Assembly (NCBI GenBank): GCA_900318255.1
Contig: ONJX01000009.1
Coordinates: forward strand, 18,726 to 82,725
DNA from: an uncultured Prevotellaceae bacterium
Lineage (GTDB): Bacteria > Bacteroidota > Bacteroidia > Bacteroidales > Muribaculaceae
DNA length: 64,000 nucleotides
Direction of reading: 5' to 3'
This document shows positions 33,701 through 42,377 of the stretch, in pieces. The position numbers were made by a program, and so were the translations under genes. The notes beneath the pieces were generated by a model. The model ran no database searches, was not told the DNA's origin, and worked only from the letters and a program-made list of their open reading frames with translations. Numbering within the stretch: position 1 is the stretch's first letter; every line of letters starts with the position of its first letter.

Positions 33701-35876
33701 CATTCACGTCGGCATAGACGTCGCAGTTGGGGTTTGCCGAGTTGATGTGCCCCTCAAAGGAGTTTCCGTCAAGGGAGATATTGCCTTTCAGGTCTTTATA
33801 GGCTTTATTGTTATAAACCACGCTCTGCAGGTCGATGTCGGCATTGATGCGTGTGTTGGGATTGAGGAGGTCAAATTTTTGGCCTTTAGCTTTGACATCT
33901 GCTGTGAGGTTGTCCACGCCCAGCTGTGGAGCAATTTCTTGCACGGGGAAGGAGTTGAATGTGGCGTCGATGTCATATCTCTCCGTCTTGGGGTCAAAGC
34001 TGCCCTTTGCCGCCATGTTGCCACGATTACGAGCATTGACTTTGGCGTCGAAGTGTGTGCCATTTAGCTTCACGTCGGCATCATAGTTGCGGTAGTGCTT
34101 GCCAGCATAGTCAATATCGTTGAGTTGTATCTGAGCGTTCACTGTGGTGTTGTCAGCCAGCAGGTCAAAGCCATGCCCGTCGGCCTTGATGTGAGCGCTC
34201 ACAGTGTTCACATCCACTTGTGGCACCAGTTTCTTCACTGGCAAGGACTTGGCTGTGGCATCCACTGTGTAGCGGTCGCTGTTGAACTCATAGCTTCCTT
34301 TTCCCACGAGGCTGCCTCCCGATTTGAGTTTCATGTCGATGTTGCCAGCCACACTCTTGGGGTTATATTTGATATTTCCCTTGAGGTTCATAGGCACCAC
34401 ATTCACCTGTTTTTGAAGGTCATTGTTGAGAAACTCTTTCTTGGCAAAATCAATGTTGTCGATATTGGCGTCGAGGTCCACGTCGGCTTGCAGCCGCGAT
34501 GGGTCGGTGATGTTCTTAATGTTTCCATCAACTTTAGCCTTCACAAACCCAGGAATTTGCAGCTCACCGCCTGTGATGTCGAGGTCGCGTGTGTTGCCCT
34601 CAAACTTGCCCTTGAATTTCACAGGATGATTCTTAGGTATGAATTTTGTGGCCCCCGCCATCGATGGCATCAACGTGCCTATTTCCCTCAGGTCAACTGT
34701 GGCGTCGGTAGTGATGTTCATGCTTCCCGTGGGGTTCTCGTCGATGGTGCTCATATCTACCTTTCCGTCGAGGTGGATGGTGCTGTTCTTGGTTTGGAGC
34801 GTGAAGTCCCTGGCCTGAATGTCTTGCGAGCTCACATCTACCTTGCCGTGGGCATCACGAATCTCAAGCCCGCCACGCTCGCGGGCTCTGAGCTCTTTCA
34901 GGGGAACCGACACGATGGAGCCGCGGTTGTAGAAGTCGGTGACAGTGAAATCGAGGTCGCTCACTTCCACGTGGCTCATGTCCAGGCCTTTGCCAGGCGT
35001 CTTGCCTTTCTCGGCATAGACGGCGTGAGAGCCTTTGAGCACGATTGTGTCGCCGCGCACTGTCCATGGCACTGTGTCGCTTGGGTCTTCTATCTTTGGA
35101 GGTGTGGGGTAATGCTTCTCATAAGTTGTCGCTAGCTGCTTGCTCGGGTAGATATATTTGCAGTCGATGCTGTCAACCTTGAGCGACTTGGCATCCACGG
35201 TGTGAAGTCCGGTATCAACAAGGCCGTCTTTGAGCTCGGCCCTTGCCAGGTGGGCCTCCATCTTGTGGATGGTGGGCTCCATAATCATGGAGTAGTCTAT
35301 GTCGTTGAGAACAAGCTTGCCAGCCTGTATTCTCCATGGCTCAGCTTTGGTGGTGTCGCCGTCGTTATATGACTTGTGAGAGTAGAGCGCTAGCTGCACT
35401 TTACCTCCCGTGAGCTCTCCATCGAGCAGGTTGATTTTGTGGCTGTCGAGGTTGATGTCGGCGCCGGTGAGGCGGCAGTGCTTCACGTCGGCGCGCAGCA
35501 GCATCGAGGCGTCTCCAGTGACGAGGCGGTACTTGCCGTCTTCGAGCGTGGCTTCATCAATCTCAAAGCGCTTGTTGAGCAGTGGCTTCACAGCCACATC
35601 GGCGGTGAGCCGCTTTGCCACCACCATGGTGTCGCCATGCTCATCGAGCAGCGTCATGTCATCGATGGCGATATCGAGCGGGAACTTGACCAGTATCCTG
35701 CCTATGCTCAAGTCCATGCCTGTCTTTTCCTTCACATAGTGGCAAGCAATGTCCTTGGCTTTGTTCTGCACCCAGGGAATGTAGAGCAAGAAAGGCAGCG
35801 CTATGATGAGCACCAGCAGGATGCCGAGTATCCATTTCAGCACCTTCCAAATCTTATGTGATATTGTCTTTCCCAA
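30750..35876 (-). CDS. tamB: Translocation/assembly module protein TamB
   Basis: 1708 residues, anchored by one N-terminal transmembrane helix (residues about 11-33, VLKWILGILLVLIIALPFLL). The rest is a long periplasmic beta-rich fold of repeated strands (for example ADVNGTILGDTYDVNLKGNI, LDLKGKNIQFFG). The C-terminal TamB/DUF490 domain lies at about residues 1250-1600 (GKDHLSGTYTISSGVVRYTP, VEGSSLTWNGEMLNPQLNLK). It bridges the inner membrane to the TamL barrel and is related to AsmA/YhdP-type lipid-transport bridges. The only available start is TTG at 35876, immediately after an in-frame TAA; no ATG lies near the helix, so a non-ATG start is required. Confidence 0.93.
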   Translation of the reverse strand: MGKTISHKIWKVLKWILGILLVLIIALPFLLYIPWVQNKAKDIACHYVKEKTGMDLSIGRILVKFPLDIAIDDMTLLDEHGDTMVVAKRLTADVAVKPLLNKRFEIDEATLEDGKYRLVTGDASMLLRADVKHCRLTGADINLDSHKINLLDGELTGGKVQLALYSHKSYNDGDTTKAEPWRIQAGKLVLNDIDYSMIMEPTIHKMEAHLARAELKDGLVDTGLHTVDAKSLKVDSIDCKYIYPSKQLATTYEKHYPTPPKIEDPSDTVPWTVRGDTIVLKGSHAVYAEKGKTPGKGLDMSHVEVSDLDFTVTDFYNRGSIVSVPLKELRARERGGLEIRDAHGKVDVSSQDIQARDFTLQTKNSTIHLDGKVDMSTIDENPTGSMNITTDATVDLREIGTLMPSMAGATKFIPKNHPVKFKGKFEGNTRDLDITGGELQIPGFVKAKVDGNIKNITDPSRLQADVDLDANIDNIDFAKKEFLNNDLQKQVNVVPMNLKGNIKYNPKSVAGNIDMKLKSGGSLVGKGSYEFNSDRYTVDATAKSLPVKKLVPQVDVNTVSAHIKADGHGFDLLADNTTVNAQIQLNDIDYAGKHYRNYDADVKLNGTHFDAKVNARNRGNMAAKGSFDPKTERYDIDATFNSFPVQEIAPQLGVDNLTADVKAKGQKFDLLNPNTRINADIDLQSVVYNNKAYKDLKGNISLDGNSFEGHINSANPNCDVYADVNGTILGDTYDVNLKGNIRDLDLQALNLMDMPCNGSGDIELHGQFNPKSNEYKGTMTLNELDWTLDKERIFTEKADISFDLNNSSSSLSFNEQSNHVDFNSPHSVNDLMKSFDRCLEVAGQQYKKVDLNVNEVADEVPQFNLKMKMGPSGIIQRYLGKWDIDFRDLQADLSKDSTLHAHAEATNLGYGSHVIDRLSLNLDEQDRTIDYNLRMENKKGSWDDMAQVDITGSAKGSNVNMLISQKNIDNETGYHLGVNAFIEDSVIRANIMPDQPIIAYKKWDLNNDNYVKLDFGDKRLEADVTLARDSSLISLKTDPIQVEGKQNILANIKNFRIEEWTKIVPSLESVSGIMDADVELSYDGRNFEGDGEVQLRKFTYNHMPEGDFKLRTNLTLDPQNSSTNITANLNIDGSDVALAYGAIGDSTATNPLNVKVDLNKFPIRKISPLIPGRMVLLDGFAGGELTIDGSLDQPLVNGYLVSDTAYVKLPRYGSSLRLSEKQIDINDNVIVFDNYQIYGLNNNAARLNGSVDFKSFDDIKMDLDLKGKNIQFFGSTQRRFSEIFGDGFIDIDGNIKSRNNLTAVNADVRLLSGSNITYVMQDDVNSLVNHSATEGMVTFVNPNDTAWYKETIITGGTTPSALNVLVNIDVEKGAKINAFLQPEGKDRVTVDGSGRLRYLLDFAGKDHLSGTYTISSGVVRYTPPVISQKIFNLVEGSSLTWNGEMLNPQLNLKATNRVRTSVNNTSGSGSRLVDFDIIAELKNTLSNIDLKFDLDAKNDATVESELQTLTETQRSQTAINLLLYNSYSGSLPTGDFSTTGALFSFLQSQINNWTANNLKGIDLSFGINQYEGTQKGNRLETSYSYRLSKSLFGERFKIAVGGEYSTEASSEQNFSQNLISDISFEYLLNPTGTRYLRLFRHKGLESVLEGEVTVTGISFVMKHKLSSLKDLFKWMHKSKNNELQHDSIPQPVPETSNEQAPASTIPQP

Positions 35877-36079
35877 CTCTTAACAAGCTAAAATATTGCA
35901 ATTTATGCAAACGACATCAACAAAAATGATGCCAATAAGTCTAATTTAACTTACAAAAATAGAAAAAAACTTTGAAAAACATTCATTTTTTTCAATGAAA
36001 TGGTGTTTTTTTAGTTTTTTGCTTGCACTTTCGGGAAATGAACCATAAACCGGTGAGCAAGTTGACAACTTGCGAAACT

Positions 36080-37471
36080 TTAACCGATTATTGAGAATGG
36101 ATTATTGGGCAGGCGAGTGCTCAAGATGCGCCAAGATTTTGGATAGAGGTTGTTGGCTCGGTTGCCCAGGTTGTTGACGAAGCCCAGGGTGGCGTTTTTA
36201 TAAGCTATCAGGACAAACCCCCGTGGAGCATTGATGGTGATGGCCTGGCCACGTAGGTAGGCTATTGCGGTGGTGTAATCTACCTGGCATTTCTCGAATG
36301 AGCCATCACAGAGCAGTGGCGACATGGCGAGCTGGTGAGACGGGACGATTTTGTTTCCTTTAATGTTCCCAATCTCTAGGTTTAAGCCTTTAATTATATG
36401 CAATTTATCATTGCTGACTATTGTGTGTGTTATATCTTTGCTGGTTGCAATCACGGCGCCATTTTGCTCGCTTATTTCATAATTGCCGTTAAGCCATGAT
36501 GACGCTTCTTTGGGCACCATGGAGGTGTGATTTTGCTTTTTTTGTTTTTGGGTCTTAAGATGAGCGTTATCAGTTATGCTTTGAGAATTATTGTTTTTCC
36601 TGAGCACGCACAGGAAGAGCCCCTCGCCGCGGGTGCGGTGCGGCAGGAAGCGGTAGCAAGGGATGTCGCTGCCAGAGAGGTCGCCAGTGATGTTCCATGA
36701 CTGTTCAACAGGAACCTCTACAAAGCTGGCACCCAATTCGTTGGCGATATAAAGCGCCATGCGCTCGTTCTCGTCGATATTATAGGTGCAGGTGCTGTAG
36801 ATGAGCAGTCCTCCAGGCTTGAGGGCTGGCCAGATGTCGCTGAGAATCTCACGCTGTCGTGCAGCGCATTGTGCCACAAGTTGTGGTGACCATTGCGCGA
36901 TGGCCTCGTCGTCTTTTCGAAACATTCCCTCGCCGCTGCAAGGCACGTCGGCAGCGATGACATCGAAGGCGTTTTCAAGCTTGCCTAGAGTTTTTGGCGC
37001 GTCGTTGGTCACCATGCAGTTGTTGGCTCCCCACTTGACGACGTTCTCGCGCAGCACTTGCGCCCGTGTGGGCACTATCTCGTTGGCGACCACCACGCTT
37101 CGCTGCGGCAACGCCTGCAAGGCGGCAGTGGTCTTGCCACCTGGCGCGGCGCACAGGTCAAGATAGGTGACTGGCTTGTTGACCAGGCTCTTTATCACAT
37201 GGTAGATGAACATCGACGAGGCATCTTGCACATAGTAGCTACCGGCATGGAAGTGCGGGTCGCTGGTGAACTGCGGTCGCTGGCTCAAATAGGCGCCCAT
37301 CTCGCACCAGGGGACACGCTCGAGCGAGGCTGGCGGCAAGAAGCCCTTGCTGTCGTTGAATCTCACCGCCACTACCGGCTCACTGCTCTCAATGGCGTGC
37401 AGCATGGCACTTGCCTCGTCACCAGGCAAGAGGCCGTGGATTTGCTGAATAAAATGCTCACTTAGGTTCAT
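36080..37471 (-). CDS. rsmF: rRNA cytosine-C5 methyltransferase (RsmF/NOL1-NOP2-Sun family)
   Basis: 463 residues. The SAM-binding motif is LDLCAAPGGKTTAAL (105-118). The two catalytic cysteines are C178 in DVPCSGEGMFRKD and C228 in YSTCTYNIDENE. A C-terminal RsmF-type PUA-like region (about 330-463) ends with GQAITINAPRGFVLIAYKNA. The family methylates cytosine C5 in rRNA (C1407 of 16S for RsmF). The GEGMFRKD motif supports RsmF over RsmB. The target nucleotide is inferred. A -7 motif lies only five bases before the ATG. Confidence 0.9.
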   Translation of the reverse strand: MNLSEHFIQQIHGLLPGDEASAMLHAIESSEPVVAVRFNDSKGFLPPASLERVPWCEMGAYLSQRPQFTSDPHFHAGSYYVQDASSMFIYHVIKSLVNKPVTYLDLCAAPGGKTTAALQALPQRSVVVANEIVPTRAQVLRENVVKWGANNCMVTNDAPKTLGKLENAFDVIAADVPCSGEGMFRKDDEAIAQWSPQLVAQCAARQREILSDIWPALKPGGLLIYSTCTYNIDENERMALYIANELGASFVEVPVEQSWNITGDLSGSDIPCYRFLPHRTRGEGLFLCVLRKNNNSQSITDNAHLKTQKQKKQNHTSMVPKEASSWLNGNYEISEQNGAVIATSKDITHTIVSNDKLHIIKGLNLEIGNIKGNKIVPSHQLAMSPLLCDGSFEKCQVDYTTAIAYLRGQAITINAPRGFVLIAYKNATLGFVNNLGNRANNLYPKSWRILSTRLPNNPFSIIG

Positions 37472-37475
37472 AGTG

Positions 37476-37483
37476 CAAAAGTA
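37476..37483 (-). promoter_or_regulatory. Probable -7 element of rsmF, suggesting a leaderless mRNA
   Basis: The minus strand reads TACTTTTGCACTATG: the TAnnTTTG motif ends four bases before the ATG at 37471. If used, transcription would begin at or inside the start codon region. Confidence 0.5.
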
Positions 37484-37511
37484 GTAAAAAGTTTTGAGTT
37501 TCTTGTTTTTT

Positions 37512-37565
37512 TTCTAGAACTTCTAGATTTTATAGATAATCTAGGCTTTATAGATTTTCTAGCGA
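37512..37565 (+). repeat. Tandem 9-bp repeat array
   Basis: Six phased nonamers: TTCTAGAAC, TTCTAGATT, TTATAGATA, ATCTAGGCT, TTATAGATT, TTCTAGCGA. It lies in the divergent gap between rsmF and the nucleotidase gene. It has the same style as the 7-bp and 8-bp arrays elsewhere but a different period. Confidence 0.75.
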
Positions 37566-37721
37566 AGTGCTTAACTCCGCTATATTTAAACACTAACAGT
37601 AAACTTACATCGCACACGCACACTTTTTCCCTAAAAAATGCAAAAAAAAGAGTGGATATAGGTTGTGATAGGAATAAAATATTTAATTTCGTAGTATTAT
37701 TAATTTTAAAACAAGATCTCT

Positions 37722-39242
37722 ATGAAGAAGTTCTCAAAAATTATTCTTGCTATTGCTATTGCAGTTATTGCTGCTGCTAATGTGCAGGCCGAGCACTTGA
37801 TTGTGATTAGTGCTAACGACACTCATAGCCAGATTGAGCCAAACGGTGATTTGGGCGGATTGTTCCGTCATCGGGCTGCTATGGACGAGATACGCCGCAA
37901 CAACAAGAACGTGATTGCCGTTCATGCCGGCGATGCCGTGCAAGGCACATTGTATTTCTCTCTGTTTAGGGGCGAGGTGGAATATGCCGCTATCGACAGC
38001 CTGGGTTACGACATGATTATCGTGGGCAATCATGAGTTTGACAACGGCATCGACGAGCTCGCCAAGTATTATAAGAATATCAAGGCGGTGAAGCTCAGTG
38101 CCAACTATGACTTCAGCAACACGCCACTTGCCGATGTGCTACAGCCCTATAGCATCCGCACCGTTGAGGGCAAGCGCATAGGTTTCTTTGGCATCAACGT
38201 TGATCCTAAGGGCCTTATCAGTGACGACAAATATAAAGGTCTGGTTTATCTTGACAACGCCGTGGTTGCCGATGCCACCGCCAAATACCTCAAGGAAGTG
38301 CAGAAGGTGGATTTCACCGTGATGGTGTCGCACATTGGGTATTATCCCGAGACTGTGGGACTGGTGGGGGATTCTATCATTGCCACTAAGTCGCATTACA
38401 TCGACATGATAGTGGGTGGTCACACTCACACACTGCTTGAGCCTGGTGACCCTCGCACTAAGGTGCGCAATGCCGATGGCAAGATCATAACCATCGGGCA
38501 GAATGGCAAGACCGGTAAGTACATTGGCACTTATGATATCGACCTTGATGACTTCAGTGTAAAGTATGGTCTAGTGAAGCTCGACAAGAGTTTTGATGCT
38601 AAGGCCAATTATCCTGCAATGAGGGCCTGGCTTGCTCCTTACAAGTTTAAGGTTGACAGCGTGATGAACAATGTGCTTGGTACCTCGGCCCTCGCCATGA
38701 AAGATGGCAGCATAGAGTCGCAAAACTGGCTGTGCGACGCTGTGATGGAGATGATGCCCGGCATCACAGGCTTCAAGAAGATTGACGGCGTGATAATGAA
38801 CAAAGGTGGCATCCGCCAGTCGATGCCCAAGGGCAATGTCACCGAGGGCTTGATAGGCTCGATGTTCCCCTTCGACAACCGCTTTGTGGTAGTGGAGGTG
38901 ACAGGTGCCGATCTGCTAGAGGCTCTGAGGGTGATGGCCACTCGCGGCGGTGATGCCCTGAGTAAGGAATTCTATGTGGAATACACTGGTGATGAGAGCA
39001 ATCCTAAGATTACGACGGCAAAGCTGGGCGGCAAGAAAATCAACCCAAACAAGAAATACCTGATAGGCACTATCGACTACCTTGCTAATGGTGGTGACCA
39101 CATGGACGCCCTTGGCAAAGGGGCACGACCCTTTGTTGACACAGTCCCCTATGGCGAGCACATGAAGAGCTACATCAAGCAGCTCACCCGCTCAGGCCGC
39201 GTGGTTAATGCTACTGATGTCCCACGCATGAAAAAGAAATAG
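37722..39242 (+). CDS. Secreted 5'-nucleotidase / metallophosphatase (UshA-like)
   Basis: 506 residues with a Sec signal peptide (IILAIAIAVIAAANVQAEHL). Residues 25-280 form the calcineurin-like metallophosphatase domain: ISANDTHSQIEP, GDAVQGTLYF, IVGNHEFDNGI and VGGHTHTLLEPG carry the metal-binding Asp, Asn and His residues. Residues 320-490 form the 5'-nucleotidase C-terminal substrate domain (VIMNKGGIRQSMPKGNVTEG, FPFDNRFVVVEVTGADLLEA). It hydrolyses nucleotides or sugar nucleotides outside the cytoplasm, releasing phosphate and nucleosides that a salvage enzyme such as Tdk could use. Bacteroides species often split these domains over two genes; here they are fused. Confidence 0.93.
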   Translation: MKKFSKIILAIAIAVIAAANVQAEHLIVISANDTHSQIEPNGDLGGLFRHRAAMDEIRRNNKNVIAVHAGDAVQGTLYFSLFRGEVEYAAIDSLGYDMIIVGNHEFDNGIDELAKYYKNIKAVKLSANYDFSNTPLADVLQPYSIRTVEGKRIGFFGINVDPKGLISDDKYKGLVYLDNAVVADATAKYLKEVQKVDFTVMVSHIGYYPETVGLVGDSIIATKSHYIDMIVGGHTHTLLEPGDPRTKVRNADGKIITIGQNGKTGKYIGTYDIDLDDFSVKYGLVKLDKSFDAKANYPAMRAWLAPYKFKVDSVMNNVLGTSALAMKDGSIESQNWLCDAVMEMMPGITGFKKIDGVIMNKGGIRQSMPKGNVTEGLIGSMFPFDNRFVVVEVTGADLLEALRVMATRGGDALSKEFYVEYTGDESNPKITTAKLGGKKINPNKKYLIGTIDYLANGGDHMDALGKGARPFVDTVPYGEHMKSYIKQLTRSGRVVNATDVPRMKKK

Positions 39243-39365
39243 CTGTGTAGGGACAAGGCGTGTCTTGCCTTTGTAAGTGTTAAGTGTAAAATGTTAAGTG
39301 TTAAGTAGGGACAAGGCGTGCCTTGTCCGTGAAGTGCGACGGCTACTGTTGCCTTGTCAGCTAAA
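39243..39365 (+). repeat. Composite intergenic element, copy C
   Basis: Same module order as copy A: GGGACAAGGCGTGTCTTGCC, degenerate GTTAAGT-type heptamers (39274-39307), the perfect palindrome GGACAAGGC-GT-GCCTTGTCC (39310-39329), GTGAAGTGCGACGGCTACTG and the junction TTGCCTTGTCAGCT. It begins right after the nucleotidase stop and ends 12 bp before the GH3 start. The 8-bp array is absent. Confidence 0.8.
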
Positions 39366-39377
39366 ATACTTAAAGAA

Positions 39378-42356
39378 ATGATTTTGAAAAACCGCCATCA
39401 ATCACTACTGCTCATGCTTGCTGCGCTGCTCTGTGGAGTGCAGCAAGCTATTGCAGTGACACCATCGATTCTTAACCGTGCCAATAAACAACTGATGGAG
39501 ATGTGGGTGGAGAGCACCTATTTGAAAATGTCGCCACAAGAGCGCATCTCGCAGATTATGATAATGGCAGTAAGCCCAAGCAAGGGCGATGAGGCGAGGG
39601 CGCTGGCCCAGCGCTATGTCGAGAAGTTCAAGGTGGGAGGTTTAATATTTGAGAGAAGTGACATCGCCTCGCAAGCCACCATCACTAATTATGCGCAGTC
39701 GCTCGCTTCAATACCCTTGATGATAGCCCTCGATGCAGAGTGGGGCTTGTCGATGCGCCTCAACGACGCCCCAGAGTTTCCACGAAACTTGCTATTGGGT
39801 GGAGTGAATGACGACAAGCTCATCTATGAATATGGCGCTGAGGTGGCGAGGCAGTGCCAGCTGATGGGGGTACACGTTAATTTCGCCCCGGTGCTCGACG
39901 TGCTCGACCGTGAGGGAACGGTGGTTGGCACCCGCTCCTTTGGATATAGTCCCGAGGTGGTAGCGCGCCATGGTGTGGCATTTGCTAAGGGTCTGGAGGA
40001 TGGGGGAGTGCTCTCAACAGCTAAGCATTTTCCTGGTCATGGCTCTACCACTGCCGACTCTCACAAGGAGTTGCCTCTGCTCGACAAGTCGTTCAAAGAG
40101 ATGCGCATGTATGACTTGGTGCCCTTTGACAGCTATGTGAAAGCGGGCCTCGGTGGAATGCTCACTGCACACATCGATGTGTCGTTCTTTGACGACGGCA
40201 CCACACCTTGCTCAATGTCGAGGGAGTGTGTTGAGGGCTTGCTCAAGAGAGACTTAGGTTTTGAGGGGCTGGTGTTTACCGATGCGCTCGACATGGAAGG
40301 TGCAAAGTCGATTCCTGGTGACCCTTGTGTTAATGCCCTCTTGGCAGGAAACGATGTGCTGCTCATGCCGCGTGATGTCGAGGCGAGCATTAACGCGGTG
40401 ATGGATGCTATCAACGACGGCACTCTGGGATGGCTCGACATTGAGACGCGTTGCAAGAAGATGCTACGTTTTAAATATGCGCTTGGTATAATTGACAATG
40501 CCAAGACTCCTATTGACGTGGAGAAAGTCGCTGGCATGGTCAATACTCAGTATGCTCAAGACCTCAACCGCCGTCTCATTGCCGCATCGGTGACAGTGGC
40601 AGTGAACAAAAACAACATGTTGCCCATAAAAAATGTAGAGGGTGGCAAAACACAAGTGGTGTCGCTTGGTGCAGGCCCCATGTTCCAGAAGCGATGCTCA
40701 AGTTATGCCGATGTTGTGACCTCTGGTTCGGCTCTGGCACCTGGGTCTCACTCTCGCCAACTGATTGTGGCAATAAGTGATGAAAACTATATCGAAGAGG
40801 CTCTTGCTGCTGTCAACAAGAGTAAGAATGTGATTGTGGTTGTGCTCGACTCGCCTGAAAAATTGACACGTTATGCCGACTTGATGACCCACAGCAATGT
40901 GGGTGCTGTGGTTGTGGGCTATGGCAACGGTGAGGTGTGGCAAGACTATGCTGCTCAAACTATCTATGGTGGCAATCCTGCTAATGGCGTTTTGCCAGTT
41001 ACCGTGAAGTCAAGGACTAATGACAAGGTGCTAAGGGCTGGCGATGGCGTGAAATATGAGGCGACTAGGCTCGGATACACCTTGCCAGTTGAGGTGGGAT
41101 TTGATGACAAATTGTTGTCAAAGATCGACTCCATTTGCAACTATGGCATCAGCCAAAAGGCTTTTCCTGGTTGTCAAGTCTTGGTGGCAAGGCATGGTAA
41201 GGTGGTGGTGGAGCGCTCTTATGGGGAGATAAACTTTGACTGCGGAATACCAGTAACCGACAACACCCTCTTTGGACTCGCGTCGGTGTCGAAGGCTTCT
41301 GGCACCTTGAGCGGCATCATGAAACTCTATGATGAGGGAAAGATAAAGCTCGATGACCGCGCAAGCAAATATATAGCAGGACTGCGAGACACCGACAAGA
41401 GCGACATCACATTCCGCCAACTGCTCTATCATGAGACCGGAATGCAACCATCGTTGAGCATGTGGGAGATGATGTTTGATCCCACCACCTATACTGGCAA
41501 GCTCATCACTAACTCACCAACTGATGTGAACACTATAAGAATCATGAAGGATGCCTATGGCAATAAAGATGCCAAGCTGCGAACCGACATCCTTGCCAGC
41601 AAGCCATCTAAGGAATTTAACATAGCTATTGCCGATGGCATATATGGCGGCAAGGTGACACGCGACTCGATAATGAACCGCATCTATCATTCTAAGCTTC
41701 GTCCTAACAAGAATTATTGTTATAGTTGCTTGAACTTCTGCCTGCTTGCCGATGCCTTGCAAAGCATCACCCACACACAGATGGATGAATATCTTGACAA
41801 GAACATTTTCAGTAAACTGGGCTCTTATCACACCACCTATCGACCTTTGAACAAATTTCAGCCTGAGCAGATCGCTTACACCGAGGTTGACACCTACCTG
41901 CGCAAGCAGCACATTCATGGATATGTACATGATGAGCTGGCAGCTTTCTCGGGTGGAGTGCAGGGCAATGCCGGCCTGTTCTCTAATGCTAACGACCTTG
42001 CCAAGCTCTTCCAGATGTGGCTCAATGGTGGCCAATATGGTGGCACGGTTTATTTCAAGAAATCGACTGTTGACACTTTCCTCAAGTCTAAGAGTCCCAA
42101 CTCTCACCGTGGGCTGGGCTTTGACAAGCCTAATCTCAAAAACAAAAACACTTCTAACACTTGTGACGAGGCTCCTGCCGAGACTGTGGGGCACACAGGC
42201 TTTACTGGCACACGATTCTGGATTGATCCCAAAAACGACATGATTTACATCTTCTTGAGCAACCGCGTGTGTCCCACGAGAGACAATCCAGCCTTCGCGA
42301 GAGTGAGTGCCTGCTCACATATCCAATCATTGCTCTATCAATCTATTGAGAAATAA
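39378..42356 (+). CDS. GH3 beta-N-acetylglucosaminidase (NagZ-like) fused to beta-lactamase-like serine hydrolase
   Basis: 992 residues from the ATG at 39378; signal peptide ends near residue 26 (LAALLCGVQQAIA). Residues 45-400 are a GH3 N-terminal domain of NagZ type: KHFPGHGSTTADSH (216-229) holds the His/Asp acid-base dyad and VFTDALDMEGA holds nucleophile D302. Residues 400-560 resemble the GH3 C-terminal domain. Residues 575-985 are a class C beta-lactamase/PBP4*-like domain with S636-V-S-K639, Y782-S-C784 where YxN or YSD is usual, and H939-T-G941. It probably releases GlcNAc from peptidoglycan fragments and cuts an ester or peptide. The fusion is known in Bacteroidetes. A TlpA lipoprotein gene follows by 21 bp. 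Confidence 0.92.
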   Translation: MILKNRHQSLLLMLAALLCGVQQAIAVTPSILNRANKQLMEMWVESTYLKMSPQERISQIMIMAVSPSKGDEARALAQRYVEKFKVGGLIFERSDIASQATITNYAQSLASIPLMIALDAEWGLSMRLNDAPEFPRNLLLGGVNDDKLIYEYGAEVARQCQLMGVHVNFAPVLDVLDREGTVVGTRSFGYSPEVVARHGVAFAKGLEDGGVLSTAKHFPGHGSTTADSHKELPLLDKSFKEMRMYDLVPFDSYVKAGLGGMLTAHIDVSFFDDGTTPCSMSRECVEGLLKRDLGFEGLVFTDALDMEGAKSIPGDPCVNALLAGNDVLLMPRDVEASINAVMDAINDGTLGWLDIETRCKKMLRFKYALGIIDNAKTPIDVEKVAGMVNTQYAQDLNRRLIAASVTVAVNKNNMLPIKNVEGGKTQVVSLGAGPMFQKRCSSYADVVTSGSALAPGSHSRQLIVAISDENYIEEALAAVNKSKNVIVVVLDSPEKLTRYADLMTHSNVGAVVVGYGNGEVWQDYAAQTIYGGNPANGVLPVTVKSRTNDKVLRAGDGVKYEATRLGYTLPVEVGFDDKLLSKIDSICNYGISQKAFPGCQVLVARHGKVVVERSYGEINFDCGIPVTDNTLFGLASVSKASGTLSGIMKLYDEGKIKLDDRASKYIAGLRDTDKSDITFRQLLYHETGMQPSLSMWEMMFDPTTYTGKLITNSPTDVNTIRIMKDAYGNKDAKLRTDILASKPSKEFNIAIADGIYGGKVTRDSIMNRIYHSKLRPNKNYCYSCLNFCLLADALQSITHTQMDEYLDKNIFSKLGSYHTTYRPLNKFQPEQIAYTEVDTYLRKQHIHGYVHDELAAFSGGVQGNAGLFSNANDLAKLFQMWLNGGQYGGTVYFKKSTVDTFLKSKSPNSHRGLGFDKPNLKNKNTSNTCDEAPAETVGHTGFTGTRFWIDPKNDMIYIFLSNRVCPTRDNPAFARVSACSHIQSLLYQSIEK

Positions 42357-42377
42357 TTGACAACAGCTAAAATTGCT

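Noticed and set aside
34095..35135. 346-codon plus-strand frame opposite tamB
   Set aside because: Antisense to a confidently identified gene; His/Val-rich composition typical of a mirrored frame.
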